NCBI GenBank assembly: GCA_021443405.1
Contig: JABUUA010000006.1
Span: 1-23,414, forward strand
Origin: Bacteroidaceae bacterium
GTDB taxonomy: Bacteria; Bacteroidota; Bacteroidia; Bacteroidales; Bacteroidaceae
Direction of reading: 5' to 3'
Length of the DNA stretch: 23,414 nucleotides
Position 1 is the stretch's first letter. Every line of letters starts with the position of its first letter. The translations under genes were made by a program, and so were the position numbers. The notes below the pieces were generated by a model. That model searched no databases. It was given only the letters and a program-made list of their open reading frames with translations, and was not told where the DNA came from. Positions 1 to 7,828 of the stretch are shown here, piece by piece.

Positions 1-608
1 CGGCACACCATCAGCATCGACCCGTCGCGGCGGCGGGCAAAGGTCAGGTTCGAAAGTCCCTCGATGACTCCCCAGCCGCGGTCGTCGAACGTAAACTGGC
101 GGTAGTCCCACTCCGTGGCGTCGAGGTGGTCGCCCAGATAATAACCGCCGATGGTATAGACCACCACACGGCCGTCGTCGAGGCAGTAGGCCTCCGGATT
201 ATGACCGTGGCCCAGACTCTGCACGATGGCGTAAGGTCCTTCGGGGTGGTCGGCTACGGCATGGAACACCGTGCTCTTGCCCCAGTACATGTGGCCGCGG
301 GGCGAATCTTCCAGCCAACCGCACACAAACAAGTGGCAACGCCCGCGAGCGTCGCGAATCACATTGCCGCCCCAGTAGGAGCGCCGGTTGTCCTCGATGC
401 CGTTGTCCACATAGCGCCGCTGAACACTGTCGGCGCCCCACACCTCGCCGGGGCGCTGTACCCCACCCTTCATGGGCAGGAAGCGGTCCATGAACCGACC
501 GCCCTTCACCAGCGCGTCCCACTCGGCAGGACGGGGTCGTTCGGTGATCTGAGCGCCGGCGGCCAAGGCGAGACCGGCAAAAAGGGAGAGCAAGAAAATG
601 CGTTTCAT
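1..608 (-). CDS. Secreted glycoside hydrolase-like protein (GH43-like beta-propeller), 3' end cut by window
   Basis: This frame is open from an ATG at 608-606 to the left edge without a stop, giving about 202 residues of a longer protein. Residues 1-19 form a signal peptide (basic start, Leu/Ala-rich core, cleavage after Ala-Gly-Ala before Gln20), so the product is exported. The mature part has motifs I recognise from Bacteroidales glycoside hydrolases of the GH43/five-bladed propeller type: FLPMKGG near 43-49, NGIEDNRRSYWGGN near 69-82, a CHLFVCGW strand, and GHGHNPEAY with a strand turn after it. The substrate cannot be told from this fragment. It starts 30 nt after the PAP2 gene stop and is probably the last visible gene of the Bat transcription unit. 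The family call rests on remembered similarity, so it is moderately sure; that the frame is coding is more certain. Confidence 0.75.
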   Translation of the reverse strand, partial: MKRIFLLSLFAGLALAAGAQITERPRPAEWDALVKGGRFMDRFLPMKGGVQRPGEVWGADSVQRRYVDNGIEDNRRSYWGGNVIRDARGRCHLFVCGWLEDSPRGHMYWGKSTVFHAVADHPEGPYAIVQSLGHGHNPEAYCLDDGRVVVYTIGGYYLGDHLDATEWDYRQFTFDDRGWGVIEGLSNLTFARRRDGSMLMVC

Positions 609-638
609 GGTTTATCGTTGTTAGGTGACAGTCTCTTT

Positions 639-1346
639 TCAAACACCGAAGGCGAAGCAGGCGCGAACGCCCACATAGAAGTAAGTCAGCAGCAGCGTCA
701 GCACGATGGCACTCACGTCGCCGTGCAAGAAGCCCGAACTCGTGTAGGCCGAGCTATAATACTGACGCTGAGGCGACAACACACCGAGCACAACACGGTA
801 GAGCAGATAAGTGAGCGCCCCCACCGCAGCGCCGAACAAAGCGCCGCACAAGATGTCGCCGGGGAAATGGACGCCCAGATAAATCCGCGAATAACAGCAC
901 AGACATGCCCACAAAAACAGCGACCCCGTCAGCAGACGACTGCGGAACACGAGGGCCACAAAGGTGAAAGCGCCAAACGTGTTCGCCGCATGACTGCTCA
1001 CAAATCCGTACATCCCGCCGCGGTAGTCGCGCACCGTGTCCACCAGATGACCAATCAGCGGGTCGTGGGTGGGTCGCAGTCGGTGGAAGAAGGGTTTCAT
1101 GACGGCCGCGCTGACGTGGTCGGTCAGGAAAATGGTGAGTCCAAGGAACACCGCAAAGGTGAGCCACAGCGACGTGCTGCCGCTTTTCAGCATCACATAC
1201 GCCAGCATCAGCACGAGCGGCACCCAGGTGTAAGTGTCCGTAATCGTCCACCACACCGCGTCCCACCAAGCCGATTCACTGCCGTTGAGCGTCAGCAGCA
1301 GCGAGCGGTCGTAGTTTATGATTCGTTGCAACCAGTCGGCGTCCAT
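639..1346 (-). CDS. PAP2-family membrane phosphatase
   Basis: The product is a 235-residue polytopic membrane protein of the PAP2 (type 2 phosphatidic acid phosphatase) family. The three catalytic motifs are visible: K84-x6-R91-P92, S118-H119 inside GFVSSHAANT, and R154-x5-H160-x3-D164 (SRIYLGVHFPGD). Family members remove phosphate from undecaprenyl diphosphate or other lipid phosphates at the outer face of the inner membrane; the substrate here is not determinable. I chose the ATG at 1346, five bases after the batE stop. An ATG at 1385 would add 13 residues lying wholly within batE and lacking hydrophobic character. The gene is last-but-one in the long Bat operon, which suggests an envelope role. 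Family assignment is firm, exact function is not. Confidence 0.9.
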   Translation of the reverse strand: MDADWLQRIINYDRSLLLTLNGSESAWWDAVWWTITDTYTWVPLVLMLAYVMLKSGSTSLWLTFAVFLGLTIFLTDHVSAAVMKPFFHRLRPTHDPLIGHLVDTVRDYRGGMYGFVSSHAANTFGAFTFVALVFRSRLLTGSLFLWACLCCYSRIYLGVHFPGDILCGALFGAAVGALTYLLYRVVLGVLSPQRQYYSSAYTSSGFLHGDVSAIVLTLLLTYFYVGVRACFAFGV

Positions 1347-1351
1347 CGTTT

Positions 1352-2089
1352 TCAGATTATCTCCACGTTCTTGCGCGCAATCCAACCTTGTTTGCCGTCG
1401 GCCAGATGCACTTCATACCAGTTGTTCAGCGCGTCGTCCGTAATCTCCACGCGAGTTCCCTCGTGCAGGACGAAGAGGTCGCTGCCCGACTCGGCCGGCG
1501 TACTTTTCACCACCGCCGACGAAGCCATCACGATGGCTCCCGTCCGGTGGGTCAGTCGGTAGCGCTGCGAGAAGCCGCACACATTGCCGAAAACACACAA
1601 CAGCAACAGCACCACGCAACTCGCGAAACCCGCCTTGCGCAGCCACACGGGCTCGGTGAAAAGATAGACGGCGAAGGCCACGAGGCAAAGCACGAACAGC
1701 GTGAGCGAAAGAGTTCCCCACGCGTCGATGCTCATCAGATTCACCAGCCATCTATACCAGCCCACGAAGAAGAATTCGTGCTGCGGAACCACCTTGTCGA
1801 TGGTCTTGGAGCGGGCCATGTCGAGGTTGAAACGAATGTCGCTGTCGCCCGGACTGAGCAGCGAGGCGCGCTCATACCACAGCACGGCGCGGGCCATGTC
1901 GTCGAGACGGAAATAGCAGTTGCCCAAGTTGTAGCACACGGCGGCCGAGGGCTGGGCCTGACTGTAGAGCCGGGCGGCTTGCTCGAAATTCTCCTTGGCA
2001 TAGGCGCTGTCGGCCTGCAACTTCACGGCGTCGGCCGCGTGCAGTCCGAGTCCGACGGTCAAGAGTAAGAGTGTGATTATTTGTTTCAT
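1352..2089 (-). CDS. batE: BatE, TPR and SH3-like aerotolerance operon protein
   Basis: This 245-residue protein starts with a signal peptide (residues 1-18), followed by tetratricopeptide-type helices at about 24-95 that include YNLGNCYFRLDD and AVLWYERASLLSPGD. Two membrane spans come next (about 124-143 and 150-170). The C-terminal SH3-like domain (about 182-245) ends with WYEVHLADGKQGWIARKNV, the usual bacterial SH3 closing pattern. That layout matches BatE of Bacteroidales. Bat proteins were named for Bacteroides aerotolerance; their molecular job is not settled. Its ATG overlaps the batD stop by 4 nt, so the two are probably translationally coupled. SH3 domains of this type often bind cell-wall peptides, which is inference here. 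Confidence 0.9.
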   Translation of the reverse strand: MKQIITLLLLTVGLGLHAADAVKLQADSAYAKENFEQAARLYSQAQPSAAVCYNLGNCYFRLDDMARAVLWYERASLLSPGDSDIRFNLDMARSKTIDKVVPQHEFFFVGWYRWLVNLMSIDAWGTLSLTLFVLCLVAFAVYLFTEPVWLRKAGFASCVVLLLLCVFGNVCGFSQRYRLTHRTGAIVMASSAVVKSTPAESGSDLFVLHEGTRVEITDDALNNWYEVHLADGKQGWIARKNVEII

Positions 2090-3960
2090 AAAGCGCTGTC
2101 CATTTGGTTGATAACTTCCGTGGCTTCATCAAAGAGTTTATCCATCGTAGCCGCGGGGTCGCCGGGGGCGAAACGAGCAAACTCGCAGTCGCCCAGCACG
2201 CGCAGGAAGTGTTCCACCGTTCCTTCGTCCACGCTACGAGCCGTCAACTCGGCGCCCACGTTGTCTTTGTTCAGGTCGGCTACAGGCAGATTGAGCTTGT
2301 CGCCGGCATAACCCCACAGCGCGCGCATCACTTCGTCGTAGAAGGCTTCGGGCTGACCCTGGCGCAACAACTTCGAGGCGGATTTCAAATGTTTGGCCGC
2401 GGCCTTGCCCGCTTTCTTACCGCGGCGGCGAGCCACATTGGCGTTGGCCTTTGCCTGGCGATAGAACAAGGCGAGAACAACCACGAACGCCACGAGAGCC
2501 GCTCCGTAACCGCCCCAGTACTTGGGTGTTGAGAAGAAGTTCATACCTTGCTTGCCCGTGCCGCGGTCACCCGTCCTGATGTAGCGGATGTCGCTGTTGA
2601 GCACCTTCAGGTCTTCTTGCGAAGCGCTCTGCCGGCTGGCTCGCTGCACGCCCTTAGCCACCGCCAACTGGAACGAATCGGTCCGCACCGTGGTGTATTG
2701 GCGGGTCTTTGTGTCGAAATAGCAGAACTCCACGGGGGGAATCGTGTAACGACCGCCGTGGCGGGGAACCACCGTATAGTCATAGACCACATTGCCCGTG
2801 GCGCCCGAAGTGCTGGGCTTGGTCTTTTCGTTCACCTTGGGGTCGTAGCTCTCAAAATCTTTGGGCCACTCCACCTTCGGCGCGTTCATCAATTTCATAT
2901 TGCCCGTTCCCGAGACAATCAGTCGCAGTTGCACGGCGTCGTTCGCATCTACCTGCTGCGGTGTCAGCGTGCCGCTCACATGAAAATTCGTTCCCACGGC
3001 TCCTGAGAAATTCACAGGCCGCTGGGGCAGCGCGTCCACCTGCAGTTCCACGGCAGGGGCCACCACCGTTTTCTTCACGCGAACCAACGACGAACCGCCG
3101 CCGAAGAACGCTTCAAACGGGTCGATGGACCGCTCCTGCTGCACCACCTCTGCCTCGAAATTAAGGGCGGGGACGGTAAGTTTGCCCGTCTTCTGCGGAA
3201 ACAGAACATACTGACTCCACACCACGGTCCCGTAGTTCTTGCCGTTCACGCGTTCATACGTAAGCGATTTCTGCTGAGGAAGTTCCACTTCTTGAACGTG
3301 AAAACCGTCGAGCTCGGGCATCTTTCCCACACACTGGTCAATGGAAACGAGCGTGTAGAGTTTGTAGGTCAGCAGCACGGCTTCTTGTTCGTAGAGACGA
3401 TGTTTCGAGGCCGTAACCGTAATGTAAAGGTCTTTCGCCGTGACGCGGTCGCCCGCATCCTGCGTTCTCATGTGCGTGGCTTGCTGGCGCTGACTTCCCT
3501 GCTGACCGCCGCCACTGCCGCCGCCGTCACTGCCGCCCGGCAATATCTGCACGCTCGGTTGCCCGCTCTTATACGCCTTGCCGTCGCTTTTCACCATTCC
3601 GACAGGAATCTTGTAAGTGCCGGCTTTCTGCGCCAACAGCGTGTAGGTGAACGTCACACTGCTGCTCTGCGTTGTGCGTCCGTTAATCATCTGAAAACTA
3701 CTCTGCTGACTGGTACTGGGCCCGTACAGCAGTTCGAAACCTTGGAACTCACCCACTTGGAAGTCCTCAATGTTCTGCGTATTCACCACATAACTCACGC
3801 GCACTCGTTGCCCCTCCTCCACTTGTTGCGGAGCCTGGACAGTGACCTTCACGTCGGCAAAAAGCGCGAGAGGCAACAGCAGCAGAAGGGCCGTCAGCCC
3901 CACACCGCCCTTGCGCGTAAGGTGGTATGATTGAGAGTTTCGAAAGAATGATATCTTCAT
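2086..3960 (-). CDS. batD: BatD, large exported protein with C-terminal membrane anchor
   Basis: The 624-residue product fits BatD (Bacteroides aerotolerance operon, BatD family). After about 18 mostly polar and basic residues comes a hydrophobic export signal (19-35). Beta-rich domains follow, typical of the family, including a GxFQGF-like segment near 70-80 and repeated sandwich modules to about 435. One membrane span lies at 483-500 (AALVAFVVVLALFY), followed by a Lys/Arg/Ala-rich cytoplasmic stretch and a helical tail of about 100 residues. A Gly/Ser/Gln-rich linker at 141-160 separates the first domain from the rest. It lies 58 nt after the batB-batC fusion and overlaps batE by 4 nt. It is thought to work with the VWA proteins in one envelope complex; direct activity is unknown. 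Confidence 0.92.
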   Translation of the reverse strand: MKISFFRNSQSYHLTRKGGVGLTALLLLLPLALFADVKVTVQAPQQVEEGQRVRVSYVVNTQNIEDFQVGEFQGFELLYGPSTSQQSSFQMINGRTTQSSSVTFTYTLLAQKAGTYKIPVGMVKSDGKAYKSGQPSVQILPGGSDGGGSGGGQQGSQRQQATHMRTQDAGDRVTAKDLYITVTASKHRLYEQEAVLLTYKLYTLVSIDQCVGKMPELDGFHVQEVELPQQKSLTYERVNGKNYGTVVWSQYVLFPQKTGKLTVPALNFEAEVVQQERSIDPFEAFFGGGSSLVRVKKTVVAPAVELQVDALPQRPVNFSGAVGTNFHVSGTLTPQQVDANDAVQLRLIVSGTGNMKLMNAPKVEWPKDFESYDPKVNEKTKPSTSGATGNVVYDYTVVPRHGGRYTIPPVEFCYFDTKTRQYTTVRTDSFQLAVAKGVQRASRQSASQEDLKVLNSDIRYIRTGDRGTGKQGMNFFSTPKYWGGYGAALVAFVVVLALFYRQAKANANVARRRGKKAGKAAAKHLKSASKLLRQGQPEAFYDEVMRALWGYAGDKLNLPVADLNKDNVGAELTARSVDEGTVEHFLRVLGDCEFARFAPGDPAATMDKLFDEATEVINQMDSAL

Positions 3961-4018
3961 CGTTATTACTAAGTTACGTTATAGTGAGCCGGTCACCTTG
4001 CAATCGGAAGTCGAACCG

Positions 4019-5746
4019 TCACCACTGCTTTTGCAAGCGGCGGGGCTGCGCCTCCTGTTGGCGCTGTTTCACCTTGTCCTGCGTATTTCGCTCGTTCTGC
4101 AAAGCCGCCTTCAACATCTGCTCCGCGTTCTCCTTACTCATCTGATTGGGGTCGGGTTGCTGTTGTTGCTGCTCTTGTTTCTTCTGGTCCTGCTTTTGCT
4201 GGTCTTGCTTTTGTTGCTCCTGCTTCTGCTGGTCTTGTTTCTTTTTATCGTCTTTGTCTTTTTGGTCACCATTCTTGTCGTCTTTGCCGCCGTTTTTGTC
4301 GTTCTGCTGATTCTTCAGCTGACGCTGGCAAAGTACATAATTATAGCGTGTTTCGTTGTCCTGCGGATTGTGGCGCAACGACTCCTTGTAACACTGGATG
4401 GCCTCGGTATATTGCTTCTGACTCTGCAAAATCACCCCCATATTATGGAAAATCATGGAGCGGCGCAAAGGTTCGTGCTCAGCCTTCGACGCCTTCTCCA
4501 AAAGACGCATCGCCTCCTTCGGCTGACCTTGATGAAGCAATGCATTGCCAAGATTATAAAGCACTGCCACCGACGAACTGTCCTTCTCATAGGCCTTCTG
4601 ATATTCCACCTGCGCCTTGTCATAGACACTGTCGCGGAACAAGCGATTACCGCGGCGAACATAATCGCGCGCCGTCTGCGCCTGCACCGAAGCACTCAGC
4701 ACGGCCAGCATCACCAATACGGCGGCCCGACGGAACAAATGGAATCGCGCAAAGAAATGATTTTCACGCTCCAACACGAGCACATCAATCAGCAAAAAGA
4801 GGAGTGCGAGCAACAGAAAACCTTGAAACTGCTCGTCGTACTCGCTATATATATTACTCTCCAACTTCGACTTGGCAAGTTTGTCCACATATTTCGAAAG
4901 TGCATCCTGGGCCGAACTACTGTTGTCCACATAGAGATAAGCACCATTTCCCGACTGAGCAATCTGTCTGCACATTTCCTCGTTGAGTCGAGAAACGACA
5001 GCTTCACCCTGGTTATCAATCATATATTGCGTGGTTCCGGAAATAGGAATATGAGCTCCGTCAGGACTTCCCACGCCGAGCACATACACGTGAATTCCCT
5101 TCTTCGCCGCAGCCTGAGCAGCCTCCACTGCCCCACCCTCGTTGTCTTCGCCGTCCGTGATGAGAAAAATAGCGCGAGAGACGTCTTTTTTCTGCGTAAA
5201 ACTCTGCATCGACAAGTCGATAGCCGCTGCAATATCAGTGCCTTGCACACTAATCATGGAAGGAGAAATGCTCTCAAGGAACATCTTGGCAGACACATAG
5301 TCATTGGTGATGGGCAACTGCGTGAATGCTTGTCCGGCATAAACCACAAGCCCTACATGGTCGTCCTTCATATCATCGACCATATTGCTCACCAGCATTT
5401 TCGACTTATCGAGTCGGCTGGGTCGCACATCTTCTGCCAACATAGAGTTCGATACATCCATAGCAATAATAGCCTCAATGCCATTACGTTCTGAGGTATC
5501 TATCTTCGTGCCGAACTGAGGACGGGCGGCTGCAACGATGAGACAAGCCAAAGCCGCCAAAGCAAGCCACATTTTGAGTTCGGGACGCCAACGGCTCACG
5601 TCACGCATCAGTCCGCGTAACAGCGATGGGTCGCCGTAAGCAGAAAGTCTGCGCGAACGCCGATAATTCGTCCAATAGTGCAGGACTGCCAAGAGTGGTA
5701 CCAGCACCAGGGCATAGAGATATTCAGGATTTTCGAATCGGAACAT
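4019..5746 (-). CDS. batB: BatB-BatC fusion: VWA membrane protein joined to TPR protein
   Basis: One 575-codon frame holds two proteins usually encoded by separate genes. Residues 1-325 are BatB: membrane spans near 8-24 and 58-74, a von Willebrand A domain with the metal site D97-x-S99-x-S101, T170 and D198 (ITDGED), and a third span near 308-324. Residues 340-357 look like a former BatC signal peptide (AAVLVMLAVLSASVQAQ) with no ATG at its head. Residues 358-475 carry TPR-type repeats (LYNLGNALLHQGQPKEAM, then FHNMGVILQSQKQYTEAI). A Lys/Gln/Asp-rich linker (about 478-535) and a short helical tail end the protein. The ATG shares one base with the batA stop (TAATG). The linker could act as a spacer. 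No stop or frame change interrupts the join. Confidence 0.92.
   Translation of the reverse strand: MFRFENPEYLYALVLVPLLAVLHYWTNYRRSRRLSAYGDPSLLRGLMRDVSRWRPELKMWLALAALACLIVAAARPQFGTKIDTSERNGIEAIIAMDVSNSMLAEDVRPSRLDKSKMLVSNMVDDMKDDHVGLVVYAGQAFTQLPITNDYVSAKMFLESISPSMISVQGTDIAAAIDLSMQSFTQKKDVSRAIFLITDGEDNEGGAVEAAQAAAKKGIHVYVLGVGSPDGAHIPISGTTQYMIDNQGEAVVSRLNEEMCRQIAQSGNGAYLYVDNSSSAQDALSKYVDKLAKSKLESNIYSEYDEQFQGFLLLALLFLLIDVLVLERENHFFARFHLFRRAAVLVMLAVLSASVQAQTARDYVRRGNRLFRDSVYDKAQVEYQKAYEKDSSSVAVLYNLGNALLHQGQPKEAMRLLEKASKAEHEPLRRSMIFHNMGVILQSQKQYTEAIQCYKESLRHNPQDNETRYNYVLCQRQLKNQQNDKNGGKDDKNGDQKDKDDKKKQDQQKQEQQKQDQQKQDQKKQEQQQQQPDPNQMSKENAEQMLKAALQNERNTQDKVKQRQQEAQPRRLQKQW
4144..4315 (-). repeat. 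Low-complexity Lys/Gln/Asp repeat tract inside the batB-batC fusion
   Basis: This stretch encodes residues about 478-535 of the fusion protein and is made of imperfect repeats of a KQDQQ/KQEQQ unit, after a KDDKNGDQKDKDD segment. At DNA level it shows repeated tgctgttg/cttttgctggtc-like units on the plus strand. The protein segment is very hydrophilic, without hydrophobic residues, and is expected to be disordered. Similar charged tracts are common near the C-terminus of BatC. Such repeats can vary in length by slippage, but nothing in one sequence shows that. Confidence 0.85.
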
Positions 5747-6744
5747 TAGGGAATTCGTTTGAGTATGGTACTACGCAACAGAAGTTCCAGCAGCAAGGCC
5801 AGCACGGCCAATACGGCAAACGGTACAAAAGCCTCGTAACGTTTGCTGAACTTCTTCACGTTGAGTTTGGTTTTCTCCAGTTTATCAATCTCTTGGTACA
5901 CCTCGTACAACGACTGGGTGTCCCGCACACGATAGTACTCGCCGTCCGTCTTGGAAGCAATACTCTGTAGTGTCTTAGTATCTATTTCCACGGGAACTTG
6001 CATATATTGGATGCCTCCCGCCACAGGCATTGGATAACGCGCCAAGCCGTTCGTGCCCACGCCAATCGTATAGACACGAATTCCAAAGCTTTTAGCAATA
6101 TCGGCAGCCGTAAGAGGCGAAATATCACCGCGGTTATTCGATCCGTCGGTCAGCAGAATCACCACCTTGCTCTTGGCCTTGCTGTCCTTCAGACGCGCCA
6201 CAGCACTGGCCAATCCCATGCCGATGGCCGTGCCGTCTTCAATCAGTCCACGCTGCGCCATTTCACATTGCATCCCTTGCAACATATTGATAAGCACGGC
6301 GTGGTCCACCGTCATGGGGCACTGAGTGAAAGCCTCACCGGCAAAAAGGGTAAGACCGATGTTATCGTTGGGTCGACCAGAAATAAACTCCACAGCCACC
6401 TCACGAGCCGCCTTCACGCGGTTGGGCCGAAGGTCTTCCGCTAACATACTGGTGCTCACGTCCATACAAAGCATTATATCAATACCTTCCATATCCGTCT
6501 GCTTCCAACTGTTTGAGGTTTGCGGACGCGCCAACGCCAATACTGCAGCGGTAAAGCACACACAGCGCAACAGGAATGGAACGTGAATAAGATATTGCTT
6601 CCAACTAGGTTTCAAGTGACGATAAGCCTCAGTGGTGCTGACCTGAAGCACAGGGTGGGCCTTACGATAGTGCAACACATACCACACTACATAAGGTATC
6701 AACAACAGCAACAGCAGAAGATAATGGGAATTAGCGTATGTCAT
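5746..6744 (-). CDS. batA: BatA, VWA-domain membrane protein
   Basis: The 332-residue product has the BatA layout: an N-terminal span (about 8-25), a second span near 54-71, the VWA domain (about 88-285), and a C-terminal span (about 306-324). The metal-ion-dependent adhesion site is complete: D95-x-S97-x-S99 (MDVSTS), T172 (EDGT) and D200 (LLTDGS). Such domains bind protein partners through a divalent metal, and this is the likely target type of the MoxR ATPase encoded upstream. It shares its stop base with the start of the batB-batC fusion and begins 7 nt after the preceding membrane-protein gene. Family assignment is firm. The overall topology, with the VWA domain on one side of the inner membrane between spans 2 and 3, is inferred from hydrophobicity. 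Confidence 0.93.
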   Translation of the reverse strand: MTYANSHYLLLLLLLIPYVVWYVLHYRKAHPVLQVSTTEAYRHLKPSWKQYLIHVPFLLRCVCFTAAVLALARPQTSNSWKQTDMEGIDIMLCMDVSTSMLAEDLRPNRVKAAREVAVEFISGRPNDNIGLTLFAGEAFTQCPMTVDHAVLINMLQGMQCEMAQRGLIEDGTAIGMGLASAVARLKDSKAKSKVVILLTDGSNNRGDISPLTAADIAKSFGIRVYTIGVGTNGLARYPMPVAGGIQYMQVPVEIDTKTLQSIASKTDGEYYRVRDTQSLYEVYQEIDKLEKTKLNVKKFSKRYEAFVPFAVLAVLALLLELLLRSTILKRIP

Positions 6745-6751
6745 AACCGGT

Positions 6752-7828
6752 TCATCTTAACAAGTCGAAAACACGATAGATTACCCAGCCCAATAGACAT
6801 ACAGCCACCACCGAAGCCACGGCAATAGTCACACGCATTGCCCAAATGGTTGCTAACTGGCGCTTCTGCTCGGGAGTGATAATCACCTCTTCCGTCTTTT
6901 CATTAGGATCAGCCTCCAACTTGGTCTGGTTGATATAAGTCAAAGCCGTCACCAGATTAGCATCATTCTCGTTGATGAGCGTACTGTACTTCGCAAACTT
7001 CACCAAATCTGCCGTAGTGAAGAGCGAACGCAACTCCTTCAGAGCGTCCTCATCGTTCTCCACATTCAAGCGCTCGATTATCTCGCTCGACGTCATTTCC
7101 ATGGCTGAAAAACCATAACGTTCTTGGATATAAGTACGCAGTGTATCGGTGAGACGTGTGTAGTATTCCTTACTATCCTCCTGGGCCCACACTCGCTCAT
7201 ACTTAATCTTCTCAATCTCTTGGATAGCCAGTTCGTGAGCCGGCTCCTTCTTTTTCTTGCGAACAATACGAATGATAGGCTTGCCCGTACGCAGCGAATA
7301 AATGAGAACGACCGCACAAGCAATCAGCAACAAAGCAATGACGGCACACCAAATGACGCCTCTCCAATCGTCCCACGAAAACAGCAACGGCATTTCTGCC
7401 TTGGGCGGACAATAACGGTCAACATGCACCGTGTCCACATCCATCGTATAGACCTTGAGCGCCAAACTCTTAGTGGGATAGGCTTTGCCGTCCACCATCA
7501 CCTCCATAGGCGGTAAGTAGTAGAAGGCAGAATCCCAAGCCGTGACGATATATTTACGCTTTACCTGCATTCGTTTACCTTCGTCAAGCATCGTGGTGTC
7601 TGCCGCCTCTATTCGTACTACCTCCACATTGGGAAGGAGTTCTTGGTTAGGTTGAAACACAGGCATTTCTACCCGTTGTTGTGCTCCACAGGCTACTTCC
7701 AGAGTGATGCCCGTCTGCTGACCGACGAAGAGTTGCAGGCTGTCAATCGTAGCCTGCACTTGCACTTGAGCGGACAAGGGCAGACTAAACAGCGCAACTA
7801 AAGAAAATATAGAAAAAAGTTGTTTCAT
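6752..7828 (-). CDS. Bat-operon membrane protein, DUF4381-like, unnamed
   Basis: I do not have a gene name for this 358-residue protein. It begins with a signal peptide (1-20, cleavage after PLSA), then a beta-rich extracytoplasmic domain of about 130 residues recalling the N-terminal part of BatD proteins. A membrane span lies at about 157-178. A Lys/Arg stretch (RIVRKKKKEP) follows, marking the cytoplasmic side. The helical region at 195-310, containing YYTRLTDTLRTYIQERYG and the MTSSEIIERL segment, resembles the DUF4381 type found in MoxR/DUF58/VWA clusters. A second span near 332-353 ends the protein. Its ATG directly follows the DUF58 stop (TAAATG) and it precedes batA by 7 nt. The position between DUF58 and BatA suggests it is a fixed part of the Bat complex. 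Confidence 0.8.
   Translation of the reverse strand: MKQLFSIFSLVALFSLPLSAQVQVQATIDSLQLFVGQQTGITLEVACGAQQRVEMPVFQPNQELLPNVEVVRIEAADTTMLDEGKRMQVKRKYIVTAWDSAFYYLPPMEVMVDGKAYPTKSLALKVYTMDVDTVHVDRYCPPKAEMPLLFSWDDWRGVIWCAVIALLLIACAVVLIYSLRTGKPIIRIVRKKKKEPAHELAIQEIEKIKYERVWAQEDSKEYYTRLTDTLRTYIQERYGFSAMEMTSSEIIERLNVENDEDALKELRSLFTTADLVKFAKYSTLINENDANLVTALTYINQTKLEADPNEKTEEVIITPEQKRQLATIWAMRVTIAVASVVAVCLLGWVIYRVFDLLR

Noticed and set aside
1347..1385. Upstream ATG for the PAP2 gene
   Set aside because: The added 13 residues overlap the end of batE and are not needed for any motif; the ATG at 1346 lies five bases after the batE stop, in line with the other junctions.
126..1562. Long plus-strand open frame (478 codons)
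   Set aside because: It is antisense to the secreted glycosidase-like gene, the PAP2 gene and the end of batE. Its protein is His/Arg/Gln-rich without recognisable domains, while the minus strand shows clear catalytic motifs.
3984..3996. Small inverted repeat (gtga/tcac) between batB-batC and batD
   Set aside because: The stem is only 4 bp with no T-run, and the gap is only 58 nt inside an operon. It is not convincing as a terminator or regulator.
3998..5494. Plus-strand open frame with a long Leu-rich stretch that looks like membrane spans
   Set aside because: The Leu/Val run is the mirror of the Lys/Gln repeat in the batB-batC fusion. The rest is antisense to the VWA domain, which has complete metal-site motifs.
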